This document shows positions 42,313-50,968 of a stretch of 64,000 bases of DNA, one piece after another (position 1 is the stretch's first letter; every line of letters starts with the position of its first letter). Both the position numbers and the translations under genes were made by a program. The notes below the pieces were generated by a model, which saw only the letters and a program-made list of their open reading frames with translations, was not told where the DNA came from and did no database searches. This DNA comes from Chryseobacterium mucoviscidosis. Lineage in GTDB: Bacteria > Bacteroidota > Bacteroidia > Flavobacteriales > Weeksellaceae. The DNA lies in the NCBI RefSeq assembly GCF_002177115.1, contig NZ_MVAG01000080.1, positions 31,456-95,455 on the forward strand. The letters run 5' to 3'.

Positions 42313-43287
42313 CTAATTTAACAGAAATTCTGCAATTACAGGATAATGATCCGATAATCTTACTGAATTATCTACTTTATAGCTTAAAGGAATAATTGAT
42401 TTTGAACTGAAAATATAATCGATTCTCAATGGAACTTTATAATCGTGAAAGCTTGAAGAGCTGCCGTTTCCCGTTGCTAAAAAAGCATCCTGAAGATCTT
42501 TTCCCAGATTATAATATTCATAAGAATTGGGAACAGAGTTGAAATCTCCCGCCAGAATTACAGGATACGGCGAAAGATCTACCGCTTTTCGGATTTTTTT
42601 AATCTGATCTTCATGTGCTTTAAAGGTAGGAATCATGTGCGATAACAATGTATTGATTTTTCCGCCTTCCTTTTTCAGCCCATCGAACTGAAGCATCGAT
42701 TTATGCAGCCTGAAAGGCTCAAGGTAAACATTAACAATCCGAACGATTTTGCCATTGATATCTACGTCTGCATAGAACGAATTTCCACGCGATTTATCGG
42801 TTATTAATTCTTCCTGTCTTACAATTTTATGTTTGGTTTTTAAAATAACCGAAGGATATTTCACCAGATCCTGTCTCAAGGCACGGTTGGTATCTTTTTC
42901 CTGAACCAAAATGATATCCGCATTCTGATCCTGAATATATTTCTTTACTTTATCCCAGCCAAAATCGCCGTATTTTACATTAAACGTAATGACTTTTATA
43001 TCTCTTATTGATTTCTGACTTTCTGCTTTGGGCGTAAAATTGATCCATCTTCGGATAGGATTGTAAAATAAAAATGTTCCCAGAACGAATGCAATGGCAA
43101 TTTTTTCCTTCCTGAAAATCCAGATCACTGTAAAAATAATATGTAATGAAATAAGATAGGGAAAACCCAGAGAGAGGAGATTCAGATTTCCAAGCAGATT
43201 AGGCGGAATCCATGCGTTCCCCAATGTACACAGGAGTAAAATACCAACAATAATATGGAAAAATAACAATACTGGACGCGGCTTCAT
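42313..43287 (-). CDS. Membrane-anchored endonuclease/exonuclease/phosphatase family protein (copy 2)
   Basis: 324 residues. Three hydrophobic helices in the first ~80 residues, then an EEP domain: ITFNVKYGD near 100, ILVQEKDT (catalytic Glu) near 122, NVYLEPFR near 187, LAGDFNSVPNSYEY near 252-265 (Asp and Asn), LRIDYIFSS near 295 and SDHYPVIAEF (His) near 312. All metal-site residues are present. It is a paralogue of the next gene upstream (43362-44348) with the same motifs throughout. Substrate may be a phosphodiester or lipid head group. Confidence 0.87.
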   Translation of the reverse strand: MKPRPVLLFFHIIVGILLLCTLGNAWIPPNLLGNLNLLSLGFPYLISLHIIFTVIWIFRKEKIAIAFVLGTFLFYNPIRRWINFTPKAESQKSIRDIKVITFNVKYGDFGWDKVKKYIQDQNADIILVQEKDTNRALRQDLVKYPSVILKTKHKIVRQEELITDKSRGNSFYADVDINGKIVRIVNVYLEPFRLHKSMLQFDGLKKEGGKINTLLSHMIPTFKAHEDQIKKIRKAVDLSPYPVILAGDFNSVPNSYEYYNLGKDLQDAFLATGNGSSSSFHDYKVPLRIDYIFSSKSIIPLSYKVDNSVRLSDHYPVIAEFLLN

Positions 43288-43361
43288 GAAAACAGTCTAA
43301 GGGATATAGAGCTTTTCAGCAAAAATCCTACCACACGAGAAAAATTAACGGTTTTTATGAT

Positions 43362-44348
43362 TTAATTATTGAGCTTAAATGTCGCTACAACAGGATAATG
43401 GTCTGAAAGTTTCGCAGAACGGTCGACCTTATAGCTCAAAGCTTTAACGGATTTTGAAGTGAAAATATAATCGATCCTGATCGGGAATTTATAATCATGG
43501 AAACTGGTTGCGCTTCCGCTTCCTGCTTTCATAAAAGCATCTTCAAGATCTTTTGACAATTCATAATATTCATACGAATTAGGAACTGCATTAAAATCTC
43601 CAGCCAGAATAACCGGATAAGGCGAACTTTCGATGCTTTCTCTTATCGGAACAATCTGCTCCTGATGTATTTTAAATGTGGGAATCAATTTTCTTACGAT
43701 ATCTTTCAGTTTCTGCTCGTCTTCTTCACTGTCGCCGTTCAGCTTTACCATACTTTTATCAAATCTGAAAGGCTGCAGATACACATTGATGATCCGGTAG
43801 GTTTTTCCATTGATCTCAATATCTGTCTGCGTTGCATTGCCGTTTTCATATTCGCCATCAAGCAAATTTTTCTCAGCAATGACTTTATGTTTTGTAAAAA
43901 CGCTAGTAAGAAGGGTTTTGCTGCTTTGCTTCAGACCTTTAAAATCATATTTTTTATTAACCATCTCCTGAAACAGAACAACATCCGCATCCTGACTGTT
44001 GATAAAATTTTCGATATTTTCTTTTCCTAAAACACCGTTTTTAACGTTGAAAGTAACGATTTTTAAATCTGCTTTTTCATTTTTTGGCTGAGAAAAATTA
44101 ATCCAGCGTAAAACAGGATTGAAAAACAGCAGTCCCGCGAAAAAAAAGACAAAAGCTCTTTTCTTCCAACTGAGGATCCAGAAAATAGTAAGCAGAATAT
44201 AAGCAATAATCAATAAAGGAAAACCTAAAGAAAGTAAATTCAGCCAAGGAAATATTTTGGGTGAAACATACGCATTCATCAACATTCCGGATAATAAAAT
44301 AAATATTCCGGTATGAAGGATAAGAAAAATAAGACGAAGAATTTTCAA
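43362..44348 (-). CDS. Membrane-anchored endonuclease/exonuclease/phosphatase family protein (copy 1)
   Basis: 328 residues, same layout as copy 2: N-terminal TM helices, VTFNVKNGV near 98, VVLFQEMVN near 118, NVYLQPFR near 190, LAGDFNAVPNSYEYYELSKD near 254, IRIDYIFTS near 298 and SDHYPVVATF near 315. The tandem copies clearly arose by duplication. It starts 5 nt after the rhomboid gene on the minus strand, so mutL-rhomboid-EEP-EEP-lipoprotein may be one transcript. Confidence 0.87.
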   Translation of the reverse strand: MKILRLIFLILHTGIFILLSGMLMNAYVSPKIFPWLNLLSLGFPLLIIAYILLTIFWILSWKKRAFVFFFAGLLFFNPVLRWINFSQPKNEKADLKIVTFNVKNGVLGKENIENFINSQDADVVLFQEMVNKKYDFKGLKQSSKTLLTSVFTKHKVIAEKNLLDGEYENGNATQTDIEINGKTYRIINVYLQPFRFDKSMVKLNGDSEEDEQKLKDIVRKLIPTFKIHQEQIVPIRESIESSPYPVILAGDFNAVPNSYEYYELSKDLEDAFMKAGSGSATSFHDYKFPIRIDYIFTSKSVKALSYKVDRSAKLSDHYPVVATFKLNN

Positions 44349-44353
44349 GATGT

Positions 44354-45085
44354 TTAATTAAATCTGTACAAATGCTTTCTCCAAATTCTTGCCAAAATAA
44401 AACCCACGATCGCTCCTCCTACGTGAGCCAAATGTGCAATTCCGCCTCCATTTCCGGAAACACCCAGATAAATAGAACCAATAACGACTACCGGCAATAC
44501 ATATTTAACTTTCATCGGGATCGGAATAAACATAATTCCAATTTTTGCATCTGGATAAAGTGTGGCAAATGCCGCCACAACACCGAATATTGCTCCGGAA
44601 GCTCCTACCATCGGTGTTCCCATAATTCCGTTGAGTTCTCCAACCAATTCCTGTTGTCGAAGTACAGATTGTGAAGAACCTGAGTATTGTACAGAGGAAC
44701 CCGAAAGATATTCATTCAGATTAAATCCTAACTGCTGCAATTCGTTGGAAATTTGCTGAACCTCAACAAAATTCCACAGATTGAACAGGAAAAAGGCTCC
44801 CAAACCACTTAAAAAGTAAAGAATTAAATATTTTTTTTCTCCTAAGCTGTTTTCCAGTATAGGTCCGAAACTGAATAAAGTAAACATATTGAAGAGGATA
44901 TGCATAAAACTTCCATGCATAAACATATGTGTAACAATCTGCCAGGATTTGAAAAATGGCGAGAAAGGATAAAAAGCAGCAAGATATCCTACAAATCTAT
45001 CCTGAAACAGCAAATTGGCTATAACAAATACAACAACATTGATGATAATGATATTTCTTGTTACCGGAGGTATACTGTTAAACAT
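44354..45085 (-). CDS. Rhomboid family intramembrane serine protease
   Basis: 243 residues, six or seven TM helices. HMFMHGSFMHILFNMFTL near 52-69 carries the conserved His/Asn of TM2, the catalytic Ser is in GASGAIFG near 160-167, and the catalytic His in IAHLAHVGGAIVGF near 216-229. The extended loop near residues 115-150 (QLGFNLNEYLSGSSVQYSGS) is a variable insertion. Cuts TM helices of membrane proteins; substrate unknown. Starts 5 nt after mutL. Confidence 0.93.
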   Translation of the reverse strand: MFNSIPPVTRNIIIINVVVFVIANLLFQDRFVGYLAAFYPFSPFFKSWQIVTHMFMHGSFMHILFNMFTLFSFGPILENSLGEKKYLILYFLSGLGAFFLFNLWNFVEVQQISNELQQLGFNLNEYLSGSSVQYSGSSQSVLRQQELVGELNGIMGTPMVGASGAIFGVVAAFATLYPDAKIGIMFIPIPMKVKYVLPVVVIGSIYLGVSGNGGGIAHLAHVGGAIVGFILARIWRKHLYRFN

Positions 45086-45090
45086 AGTTT

Positions 45091-46878
45091 CTAAAATTTG
45101 TTTTTAAAATCATTAAACGGAACTTCGTAGAAACATCTTTTTCCGTTGGGTAAAAATTCAGGGAAGCCTAAAGCGGTAAAATCCTTGATAAGCTGCTCCG
45201 CATCTTTTTTGTATATGAAATCGAATCTTGATTTCGACTGAAGCTTACTCCACTGATTCTGATAATACTGCATAAATTCTTCCTCAGACTTATATTCCAG
45301 AATTTCAAAAAGATTTTCAAGAAACTTCATAACCTGCGTTTCTTTCAGTCCTTCCGGAACCGCATCTATTCTCAACACACTTTCGTGGGCAATGCTCATT
45401 TCAAAACCAAGCTCCGGAAGATATTTTTTAATGGAATTGTATTTCGCCTTTTCAATCTCATTCATATGATATTCTAGAGAAAAGAGTAAAGCATGACCAT
45501 TGGTTGTTCCTTTTTTTACAGGTTTTGTATTTTCAGAAACCACGAGTCTGTGCATTCTTCCCAAATCGAGCATTAAAGTTTCATCCCCTTTGTTGAACAG
45601 CCAGTATCCGTTCGGTAACCTCATCAGATCTTCATCAAAATCTTCATCCTCAAACAGATTGATCTTGGAAGGTTCTGCGGTAATATTCTGATGGTACATT
45701 TCCGTAAGATTCTGAATTTCCGCCTGCGCAACTTCACGTTCTTCAATAAAAGGATTGTAGTCTTTATCTACGATGATTTCCGGCATTTTCAGCGTTGTTC
45801 CGCCTCCACTGTTTCCTTTACTCGGGAACGTTTTGTGCATAATTTCATCAAAGTGAGGATCTTTTTCGAAATCCAGACTTGGAGAAACGTTATAAATTCC
45901 CAGAGAGCGTTTAATGGTGGAACGCAATAAAGCAAAGATCAGATGTTCGTCTTCGAACTTTACTTCTGTTTTCTGAGGATGAATGTTAACGTCTATTTTT
46001 TCAGGATCAATATCTAAAAAAAGGAAAAACGTAGGCACATAACCCGGCAACAACAATCCTTCAAATGCTTCCTGAACGGCTTTATTGAAGTACGGACTTT
46101 TAAAATACCTTCCGTTGACAAATAAAAACTGTTCTCCTCTTGTTTTTTTCGCTCCTTCCGGTTTGGCAACATACCCGTGAAGTTTACACCAGATAATATC
46201 TTCTTTGATGGGAATAAGCTGCGGCTGCAGTTTTCTTCCGAAAACATCCACGATACGCTGCATCTGGCTTCCTTTTCTCAGCCTGAAAATGGGCTCATCA
46301 TCATGAAACAGAGAAAACTCAAGCGTTTCGTGCGCTAAAGCAACTCTTTGAAATTCATCGATAACGTGTCTGAATTCTACGTTGTTGTTTTTCAGGAATT
46401 TTCTTCTTGCCGGAACGTTGTAGAACAGATTTTTAACCAGAAAATTAGAACCTTCCGCCGTCTGAACGGGATCCTGAAACTGGAAAACCCCTCCTTCAAT
46501 GTAAATATTTGTTCCGATGGTAGCGTCTTTCTGCTTGGTTTTCAATTCCACCTGAGAAACGGCCGCAATCGAAGCCAGCGCTTCGCCACGAAAACCTTTG
46601 GTAGAGATTTTAAAAATATCTTCTGTTCCCCGGATTTTTGAAGTCGCATGTCTTTCGAAAGCCATTCTTGCATCCGTCTCAGACATTCCTTTTCCGTCGT
46701 CTACAACCTGAATCAGATTTTTTCCGGCATCCCGGATAATCAACTCAATTTTTGTGGCATCTGCATCGATGGCGTTTTCCAAAAGTTCTTTCACAATGGA
46801 AGCCGGTCTCTGCACTACTTCTCCTGCCGCAATTTGGTTGGCTACATGATCGGGTAAAAGCTGAATAATATCTGACAT
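45091..46878 (-). CDS. mutL: DNA mismatch repair protein MutL (C-terminal endonuclease motif absent)
   Basis: 595 residues. The GHKL ATPase half is canonical: IAAGEVVQRPASIVKELLENAIDA near 16-39, DDGKGM near 59, GFRGEALASI near 94-103, and KTRGEQFLFVNGRYF near 245. The C-terminal dimerisation half is divergent: where DQHA(x)2E(x)4E would be found I read LDLGRMHRLVV near 440, and the CPHGRP motif near the end is replaced by LPNGKRCFYEVP. It therefore lacks the metal-binding nuclease site typical of MutL in bacteria without MutH. A TATTTTTG promoter box is at 46899-46906. Confidence 0.93.
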   Translation of the reverse strand: MSDIIQLLPDHVANQIAAGEVVQRPASIVKELLENAIDADATKIELIIRDAGKNLIQVVDDGKGMSETDARMAFERHATSKIRGTEDIFKISTKGFRGEALASIAAVSQVELKTKQKDATIGTNIYIEGGVFQFQDPVQTAEGSNFLVKNLFYNVPARRKFLKNNNVEFRHVIDEFQRVALAHETLEFSLFHDDEPIFRLRKGSQMQRIVDVFGRKLQPQLIPIKEDIIWCKLHGYVAKPEGAKKTRGEQFLFVNGRYFKSPYFNKAVQEAFEGLLLPGYVPTFFLFLDIDPEKIDVNIHPQKTEVKFEDEHLIFALLRSTIKRSLGIYNVSPSLDFEKDPHFDEIMHKTFPSKGNSGGGTTLKMPEIIVDKDYNPFIEEREVAQAEIQNLTEMYHQNITAEPSKINLFEDEDFDEDLMRLPNGYWLFNKGDETLMLDLGRMHRLVVSENTKPVKKGTTNGHALLFSLEYHMNEIEKAKYNSIKKYLPELGFEMSIAHESVLRIDAVPEGLKETQVMKFLENLFEILEYKSEEEFMQYYQNQWSKLQSKSRFDFIYKKDAEQLIKDFTALGFPEFLPNGKRCFYEVPFNDFKNKF

Positions 46879-46898
46879 AAAAAACGTAAATCAACTTA

Positions 46899-46906
46899 CA
46901 AAAATA
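46899..46906 (-). promoter_or_regulatory. Promoter -7 box of mutL
   Basis: CAAAAATA on plus is TATTTTTG on minus, 20 nt before the mutL ATG. The rest of the 46907-47207 gap holds small hairpins (GTGTTTTCATAAAAACAC near 47013) but no gene. Confidence 0.5.
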
Positions 46907-47207
46907 GTCATTCAAATTAAGAATTAAAACTATAAACTTCTGAATTAAAATTAATTTATCAACATATCAACATTCCAGCCATGCTTAAGATTCAGACAAA
47001 ATGTCTCGTTATCAGTGTTTTCATAAAAACACAATCCCCCAATTGCGTTATACAATTAGAGGATTGATTCACAGCTAGTTTACACAAAATTAATACTGAT
47101 ATTTATATCTCTTATTTAACATTGTCTGTTTATTCAGGTACGTTTTACGAAAAATATTCAAAATGTTATCAAGAATTTTGATCTTTTACAGTAAACTTTT
47201 ACCCTTT

Positions 47208-48050
47208 TCATTCATCAAACACAAGCTTCCTTTTCTTGTCTCTCTTCTGCTCTTTAATCACCGGAATTCCGTGGATTTTATCGTAAAAATATGCCATCAG
47301 ATTCGGTTTCTTATAAATTTTGCTGTATCGGTATTTCGTATTGAAATGTCTGATATGAATTTTGTACGCATCATAACCGATAACCACCAGCAAACACAGA
47401 CTGATTACATAAAACACTCTGAATTCAAGATAATAATAGGTTAACCCTGAAAAAACCGCACCCAAAACATAGGAAATCATGATGCTCATCAGCAGTTTTG
47501 CTCTTCCGACCAGTTCACCGTTTTTTCTGAATTTTTTCTGCGTAAACATGGAGAATAAAATCCCGAGATCGGTGGTTGTTCCTGTAAGGTGAGTGGTTTT
47601 TACCGAGAAATTAGAAATACTTGCCGTTAAACCATTCTGCAAACCCGTTGCGAATAGCATTAAAGCGACCAGATATTCTGTTTCTTCCAGCGTTTTCCGG
47701 TAATAAAACTGTCCGTAGATTCCCACAAACAATAAACACGCGATCTCAAGAACCAATGGCATTGCATGGGCGAAATATTTACTTTTCTGATTGAATGTGA
47801 TCACAATAAAATTCGACACAAATCCCCCGAAAAAGAACAGGAAGATCCACATTCCCACCACCGCAACCTGTGACCAGTTTGCTTTACTGATTTCTGCCGC
47901 AAGAATAGCATAATGTCCCGTTACATTGGAGGTAAAAGAGAGAAATATCAACAGAGAAGCAATGTTTATAGTACCTGCCGTAAAGGCAGTCAGCGTTCCC
48001 AGTCTGATGTTGTCTCCCAACGTTCTGCTGTTACTATAATTCCTTAGCAT
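47208..48050 (-). CDS. DUF1275 (YoaK family) membrane protein
   Basis: 280 residues, six TM helices. The family opening is TLTAFTAGTINIASLLIFLSFTSNVTGHY near 19-47, where the N-V-T-G-H/N segment is the DUF1275 hallmark, and the mid region GLQNGLTASISNFSVKTTHLTGTTTDLG near 137-164 repeats it. The C-terminal ~50 residues are basic and cytoplasmic. Function unknown; possibly a transporter. Follows the UspA-like gene by 28 nt on the minus strand. Confidence 0.9.
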   Translation of the reverse strand: MLRNYSNSRTLGDNIRLGTLTAFTAGTINIASLLIFLSFTSNVTGHYAILAAEISKANWSQVAVVGMWIFLFFFGGFVSNFIVITFNQKSKYFAHAMPLVLEIACLLFVGIYGQFYYRKTLEETEYLVALMLFATGLQNGLTASISNFSVKTTHLTGTTTDLGILFSMFTQKKFRKNGELVGRAKLLMSIMISYVLGAVFSGLTYYYLEFRVFYVISLCLLVVIGYDAYKIHIRHFNTKYRYSKIYKKPNLMAYFYDKIHGIPVIKEQKRDKKRKLVFDE

Positions 48051-48078
48051 TTTTCTAAATTTTTAAAGTTCTTTAGTG

Positions 48079-48573
48079 TTAAGCTTCCACAAAGATTTCC
48101 GCCAGTCTTCCTTTTTCCGGAAGGCTTTTGCGAACTTCAACCGAAATTTCCTGAGATTTCAGGTCTTTACATTTTTTGATGTAAGGAATAAGATCGAACT
48201 TACCATTTCCTTTGCTTTTAATAGAAGGAGAATAGTATGCTTCTTCAATATTTTCCGCTTTCACATAATTATTGAATGTTCTCTGGAAACTTCCGGTGAA
48301 AATATCGCACACAATCTTATTGATCAGGTGAGGATATTTATTCCTGATAATTTCATACGCATCGCAGAATTCCTGCGGTCTGATTTTATTGAAAATGGTA
48401 CTTTTTGTATTAAAAAGAAGATCTCTGATGGAATCTCCCATATCATACCCCGAAACCAAAAGAATGTTATATTGATTCTGGTCTTCCGAAGCATCTTTTT
48501 CTCTCATTACTTTTTTCAGAATGTTCAAAGATTCAAGAGAATAATCGGTGGCTATTAAAATCGTCTTGTTCAT
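48079..48573 (-). CDS. UspA-like small protein
   Basis: 164 residues from ATG 48573. The start MNKTILIATDYSLESLNILKKVM has the first strand and helix of a universal-stress-protein fold, but the ATP-binding GxxG(9)GS motif is absent, so it is a distant member at best. A promoter box is at 48616-48623; the longer frame to 48633 would contain it and is rejected. Next gene on the strand is the DUF1275 protein. Confidence 0.6.
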   Translation of the reverse strand: MNKTILIATDYSLESLNILKKVMREKDASEDQNQYNILLVSGYDMGDSIRDLLFNTKSTIFNKIRPQEFCDAYEIIRNKYPHLINKIVCDIFTGSFQRTFNNYVKAENIEEAYYSPSIKSKGNGKFDLIPYIKKCKDLKSQEISVEVRKSLPEKGRLAEIFVEA

Positions 48574-48615
48574 ATTAATGAGATTTAGATTTGTATTTAT
48601 TCTTTTTTGATGATA

Positions 48616-48623
48616 CAAAACTA
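48616..48623 (-). promoter_or_regulatory. Promoter -7 box of the UspA-like gene
   Basis: CAAAACTA on plus is TAGTTTTG on minus, 42 nt before the ATG. Confidence 0.5.
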
Positions 48624-48737
48624 AAACGACCAAATTAGAACGTCTTTGGAACGGAATTAAAATGTGATTAAAGAGATTAAAATACGATTAGAATCTGTTA
48701 AAAAGAATTAACAGTTTAAAAATTAACGATGATTATA

Positions 48738-50147
48738 TTAGATCTCTTTTCCGTCTGTCTGCATACTGTAGAAATTCGGGAAACGCAACTGAACGGTCGT
48801 TCCCTGATTTTCGTGCGAGCTTACGATTAGTTCTCCACGATGTATTCTCACGATATTTCTTGCCAACGGAAGTCCGATTCCGTAGCCTTCGTAATTTTTG
48901 GTGTTGGAAGCCCTGAAGAAAGGATCGTAAATTTTATTCATTTCCTGTCCGGGAATTCCGATGCCGCTGTCTTTTACAATAATATAAACATCTGAATCAG
49001 TTGCTCCCAAAGAGACTTTAACCTGCTGAAAATTAGAATATTTGCAACCATTCTGAATAATATTTGCAACCGCAAGATGCAGCAACTGTTCATTGCCCTG
49101 AACTTTCAGTTTTTTAGGATTGTCGGGCAACATACTGATATCGAGATAGATATTGTTTCTTGAATCTATTCTTCGGAGGGTTTCAATTACATCCCAAAGC
49201 AACTGATCGATCCGCACTTTATCCATTTTCTGGATTTTGCCGTCAAATCCGGTCTGTGCGATCATCAGCAAAGCCTTGATTTTTTTGTCTAATTTTTCGG
49301 CTTCATTCAGAATGATTCCTAAAGTTTCTTTATACTCTTCATTGGTTCTGGAAATCGAAAGTGCAACATCTGCTTCACCCATAATTGACGTTAACGGTGT
49401 TCTCAGCTCGTGGGAAACATTTCCGATCAGGTGATTCTGGGTTTCAAAAGAAGTTTCGATGCGGTTCAGCATTCCGTTGAAAGTGTCGATGAGTTCGTTT
49501 AATTCCTTATTATCGGGTTGTGGCTCCAGACGCAAATGCAGATTTTCTGAGCTGATTTCCTTTACTTTTCCGGTAATTTTAAGGATGGGCTTAAATAACG
49601 TTTTCGATAAATAAAAAGAAAAGATCATACTGAAGAACAGCGAAAGAACTATGCAGGTAATCAAAGTTCTTTTTAAAAAACCGAGATAGTAAACCACATA
49701 ATGGTTTTTGGCGGATGCGATGGCAATATAATTTTTATCATCATGCTTAAAAGTCTGCCCGATGTAGTAAAACTCCTTGTCATTAAAATTTGCTTCTCCT
49801 TTTTTAACAATGCTTTTAAAAAAATAGTCCGGAATATGAACTTCATCCGAAATTTTCTTAAAGTTTGAATCTGCCGGAATTGCAAAAACATAATCCCGTT
49901 CCATCGGAAGCTCTTCATCATTTAATCCGTTCAGAATGTAATTTTCCGGAAGATCCAGATTATCTTTGCCTTTTTCGATCTGAATAATGGTGGTGGTACG
50001 GATTTTCAGGAGCTCATAAAATCTCTGATGAGAAAAGTTGACAATTGAAAAATACACCAATCCACTGAACAACAATATGATGGCGGTAAAAACCAACATC
50101 AGAAGCACCATCGTTTTGGTCTGATTTGTGACAACTTTATTAAACAT
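48738..50147 (-). CDS. HAMP-domain sensor histidine kinase
   Basis: 469 residues. TM helices near 12-36 and 160-181 enclose a ~120-residue periplasmic sensor; HAMP follows (KPILKITGKVKEISSENLHLRL). HisKA with His246 in NVSHELRTPLT, and HATPase with N-box NIIQNGCKYS, G1 DSGIGIP and G2 GYGIGLPLA. It belongs to the BaeS/CusS-type class IA kinases. It follows the OmpR-type regulator gene by 2 nt and surely forms a pair with it. Signal unknown. Confidence 0.94.
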   Translation of the reverse strand: MFNKVVTNQTKTMVLLMLVFTAIILLFSGLVYFSIVNFSHQRFYELLKIRTTTIIQIEKGKDNLDLPENYILNGLNDEELPMERDYVFAIPADSNFKKISDEVHIPDYFFKSIVKKGEANFNDKEFYYIGQTFKHDDKNYIAIASAKNHYVVYYLGFLKRTLITCIVLSLFFSMIFSFYLSKTLFKPILKITGKVKEISSENLHLRLEPQPDNKELNELIDTFNGMLNRIETSFETQNHLIGNVSHELRTPLTSIMGEADVALSISRTNEEYKETLGIILNEAEKLDKKIKALLMIAQTGFDGKIQKMDKVRIDQLLWDVIETLRRIDSRNNIYLDISMLPDNPKKLKVQGNEQLLHLAVANIIQNGCKYSNFQQVKVSLGATDSDVYIIVKDSGIGIPGQEMNKIYDPFFRASNTKNYEGYGIGLPLARNIVRIHRGELIVSSHENQGTTVQLRFPNFYSMQTDGKEI

Positions 50148-50149
50148 TC

Positions 50150-50857
50150 TTAAGATTTTTTCAGAACATATCCCATTCCTATCACCGTATGAATCAGCTT
50201 ATTATCTTCCTGATTATCAAGCTTTTTACGCAAATAATTCACATAAACATCTACAACATTAGTTCCCAGTTCATAATTTACTCCCCAAACCGCTTCTAAA
50301 ACTTCTGTTCGTGAAATTACTTTTTCAGGATTGTTTAAAAAGTACAAAAGCAGCTTGTATTCTGTGGAAGTAAGTGAAATTTCTTCGCCCGCACGCATCA
50401 CTTTTTTGGTATAATCATTTAAAACCAAATCTGAAAACTGATACACATATTCATTATCTTCTTCATCTTCAACACTTTCATGCTGATTTCCGCTATTGCT
50501 CCTTCTCAGTAAAGATTTGATCCTTGCAACAAGTTCTATGAATTTAAACGGCTTTACGAGATAATCGTCTCCTCCGCTTTCCAAGCCCAAAACAATGTTC
50601 TCGGAAGTTCCCAAAGCGGTTAAGAAGAGAATCGGAACATTCTGATTGGTTTTGCGGATTTCTTTGCAGACATCCAGCCCATTCATTTCCGGCAGCATAA
50701 TATCGAGGATCACCAGATCAAAATCATTCGACTGCACCAATTGAACGCCGGTTTTACCGTCAAAAGCCACAGAAACTTCATATCCGCTTTCCTGCAGCCC
50801 TTTTTTGATAAAGGACACTACACTGGTTTCATCTTCGATAAGGATTATTCTTTTCAT
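50150..50857 (-). CDS. OmpR-family response regulator
   Basis: 235 residues from ATG 50857 (MKRIILIEDETSVVSFIKKG); a longer frame to 50944 contains the promoter box and is rejected. Receiver domain with Glu8-Asp9, Asp52 (VILDIMLPEMNG) and Lys near 101 (LVKPFKFIEL), an acidic linker (VEDEEDNE), and a winged-helix domain (LTSTEYKLLLYFLNNPEKVISR, DVYVNYLRKKLD, IHTVIGMGYVLK). Pairs with the kinase downstream. Confidence 0.94.
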   Translation of the reverse strand: MKRIILIEDETSVVSFIKKGLQESGYEVSVAFDGKTGVQLVQSNDFDLVILDIMLPEMNGLDVCKEIRKTNQNVPILFLTALGTSENIVLGLESGGDDYLVKPFKFIELVARIKSLLRRSNSGNQHESVEDEEDNEYVYQFSDLVLNDYTKKVMRAGEEISLTSTEYKLLLYFLNNPEKVISRTEVLEAVWGVNYELGTNVVDVYVNYLRKKLDNQEDNKLIHTVIGMGYVLKKS

Positions 50858-50875
50858 TTGAAATTTGGAATTAGA

Positions 50876-50883
50876 CAAAAATA
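50876..50883 (-). promoter_or_regulatory. Promoter -7 box of the two-component operon
   Basis: CAAAAATA on plus is TATTTTTG on minus, 18 nt before the regulator ATG. Confidence 0.5.
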
Positions 50884-50968
50884 GGGAAAAGATGGGACAT
50901 GAATAAAGGAGGAAATTTAAAAATAAAAAATCCTCCTTTATCAAATTTTAAAAAAAAATTATGTTCTA

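Noticed and set aside
48079..48633. Longer start for the UspA-like protein at 48633
   Set aside because: The extra codons cover the promoter -7 box at 48616-48623, and the conserved fold begins at ATG 48573.
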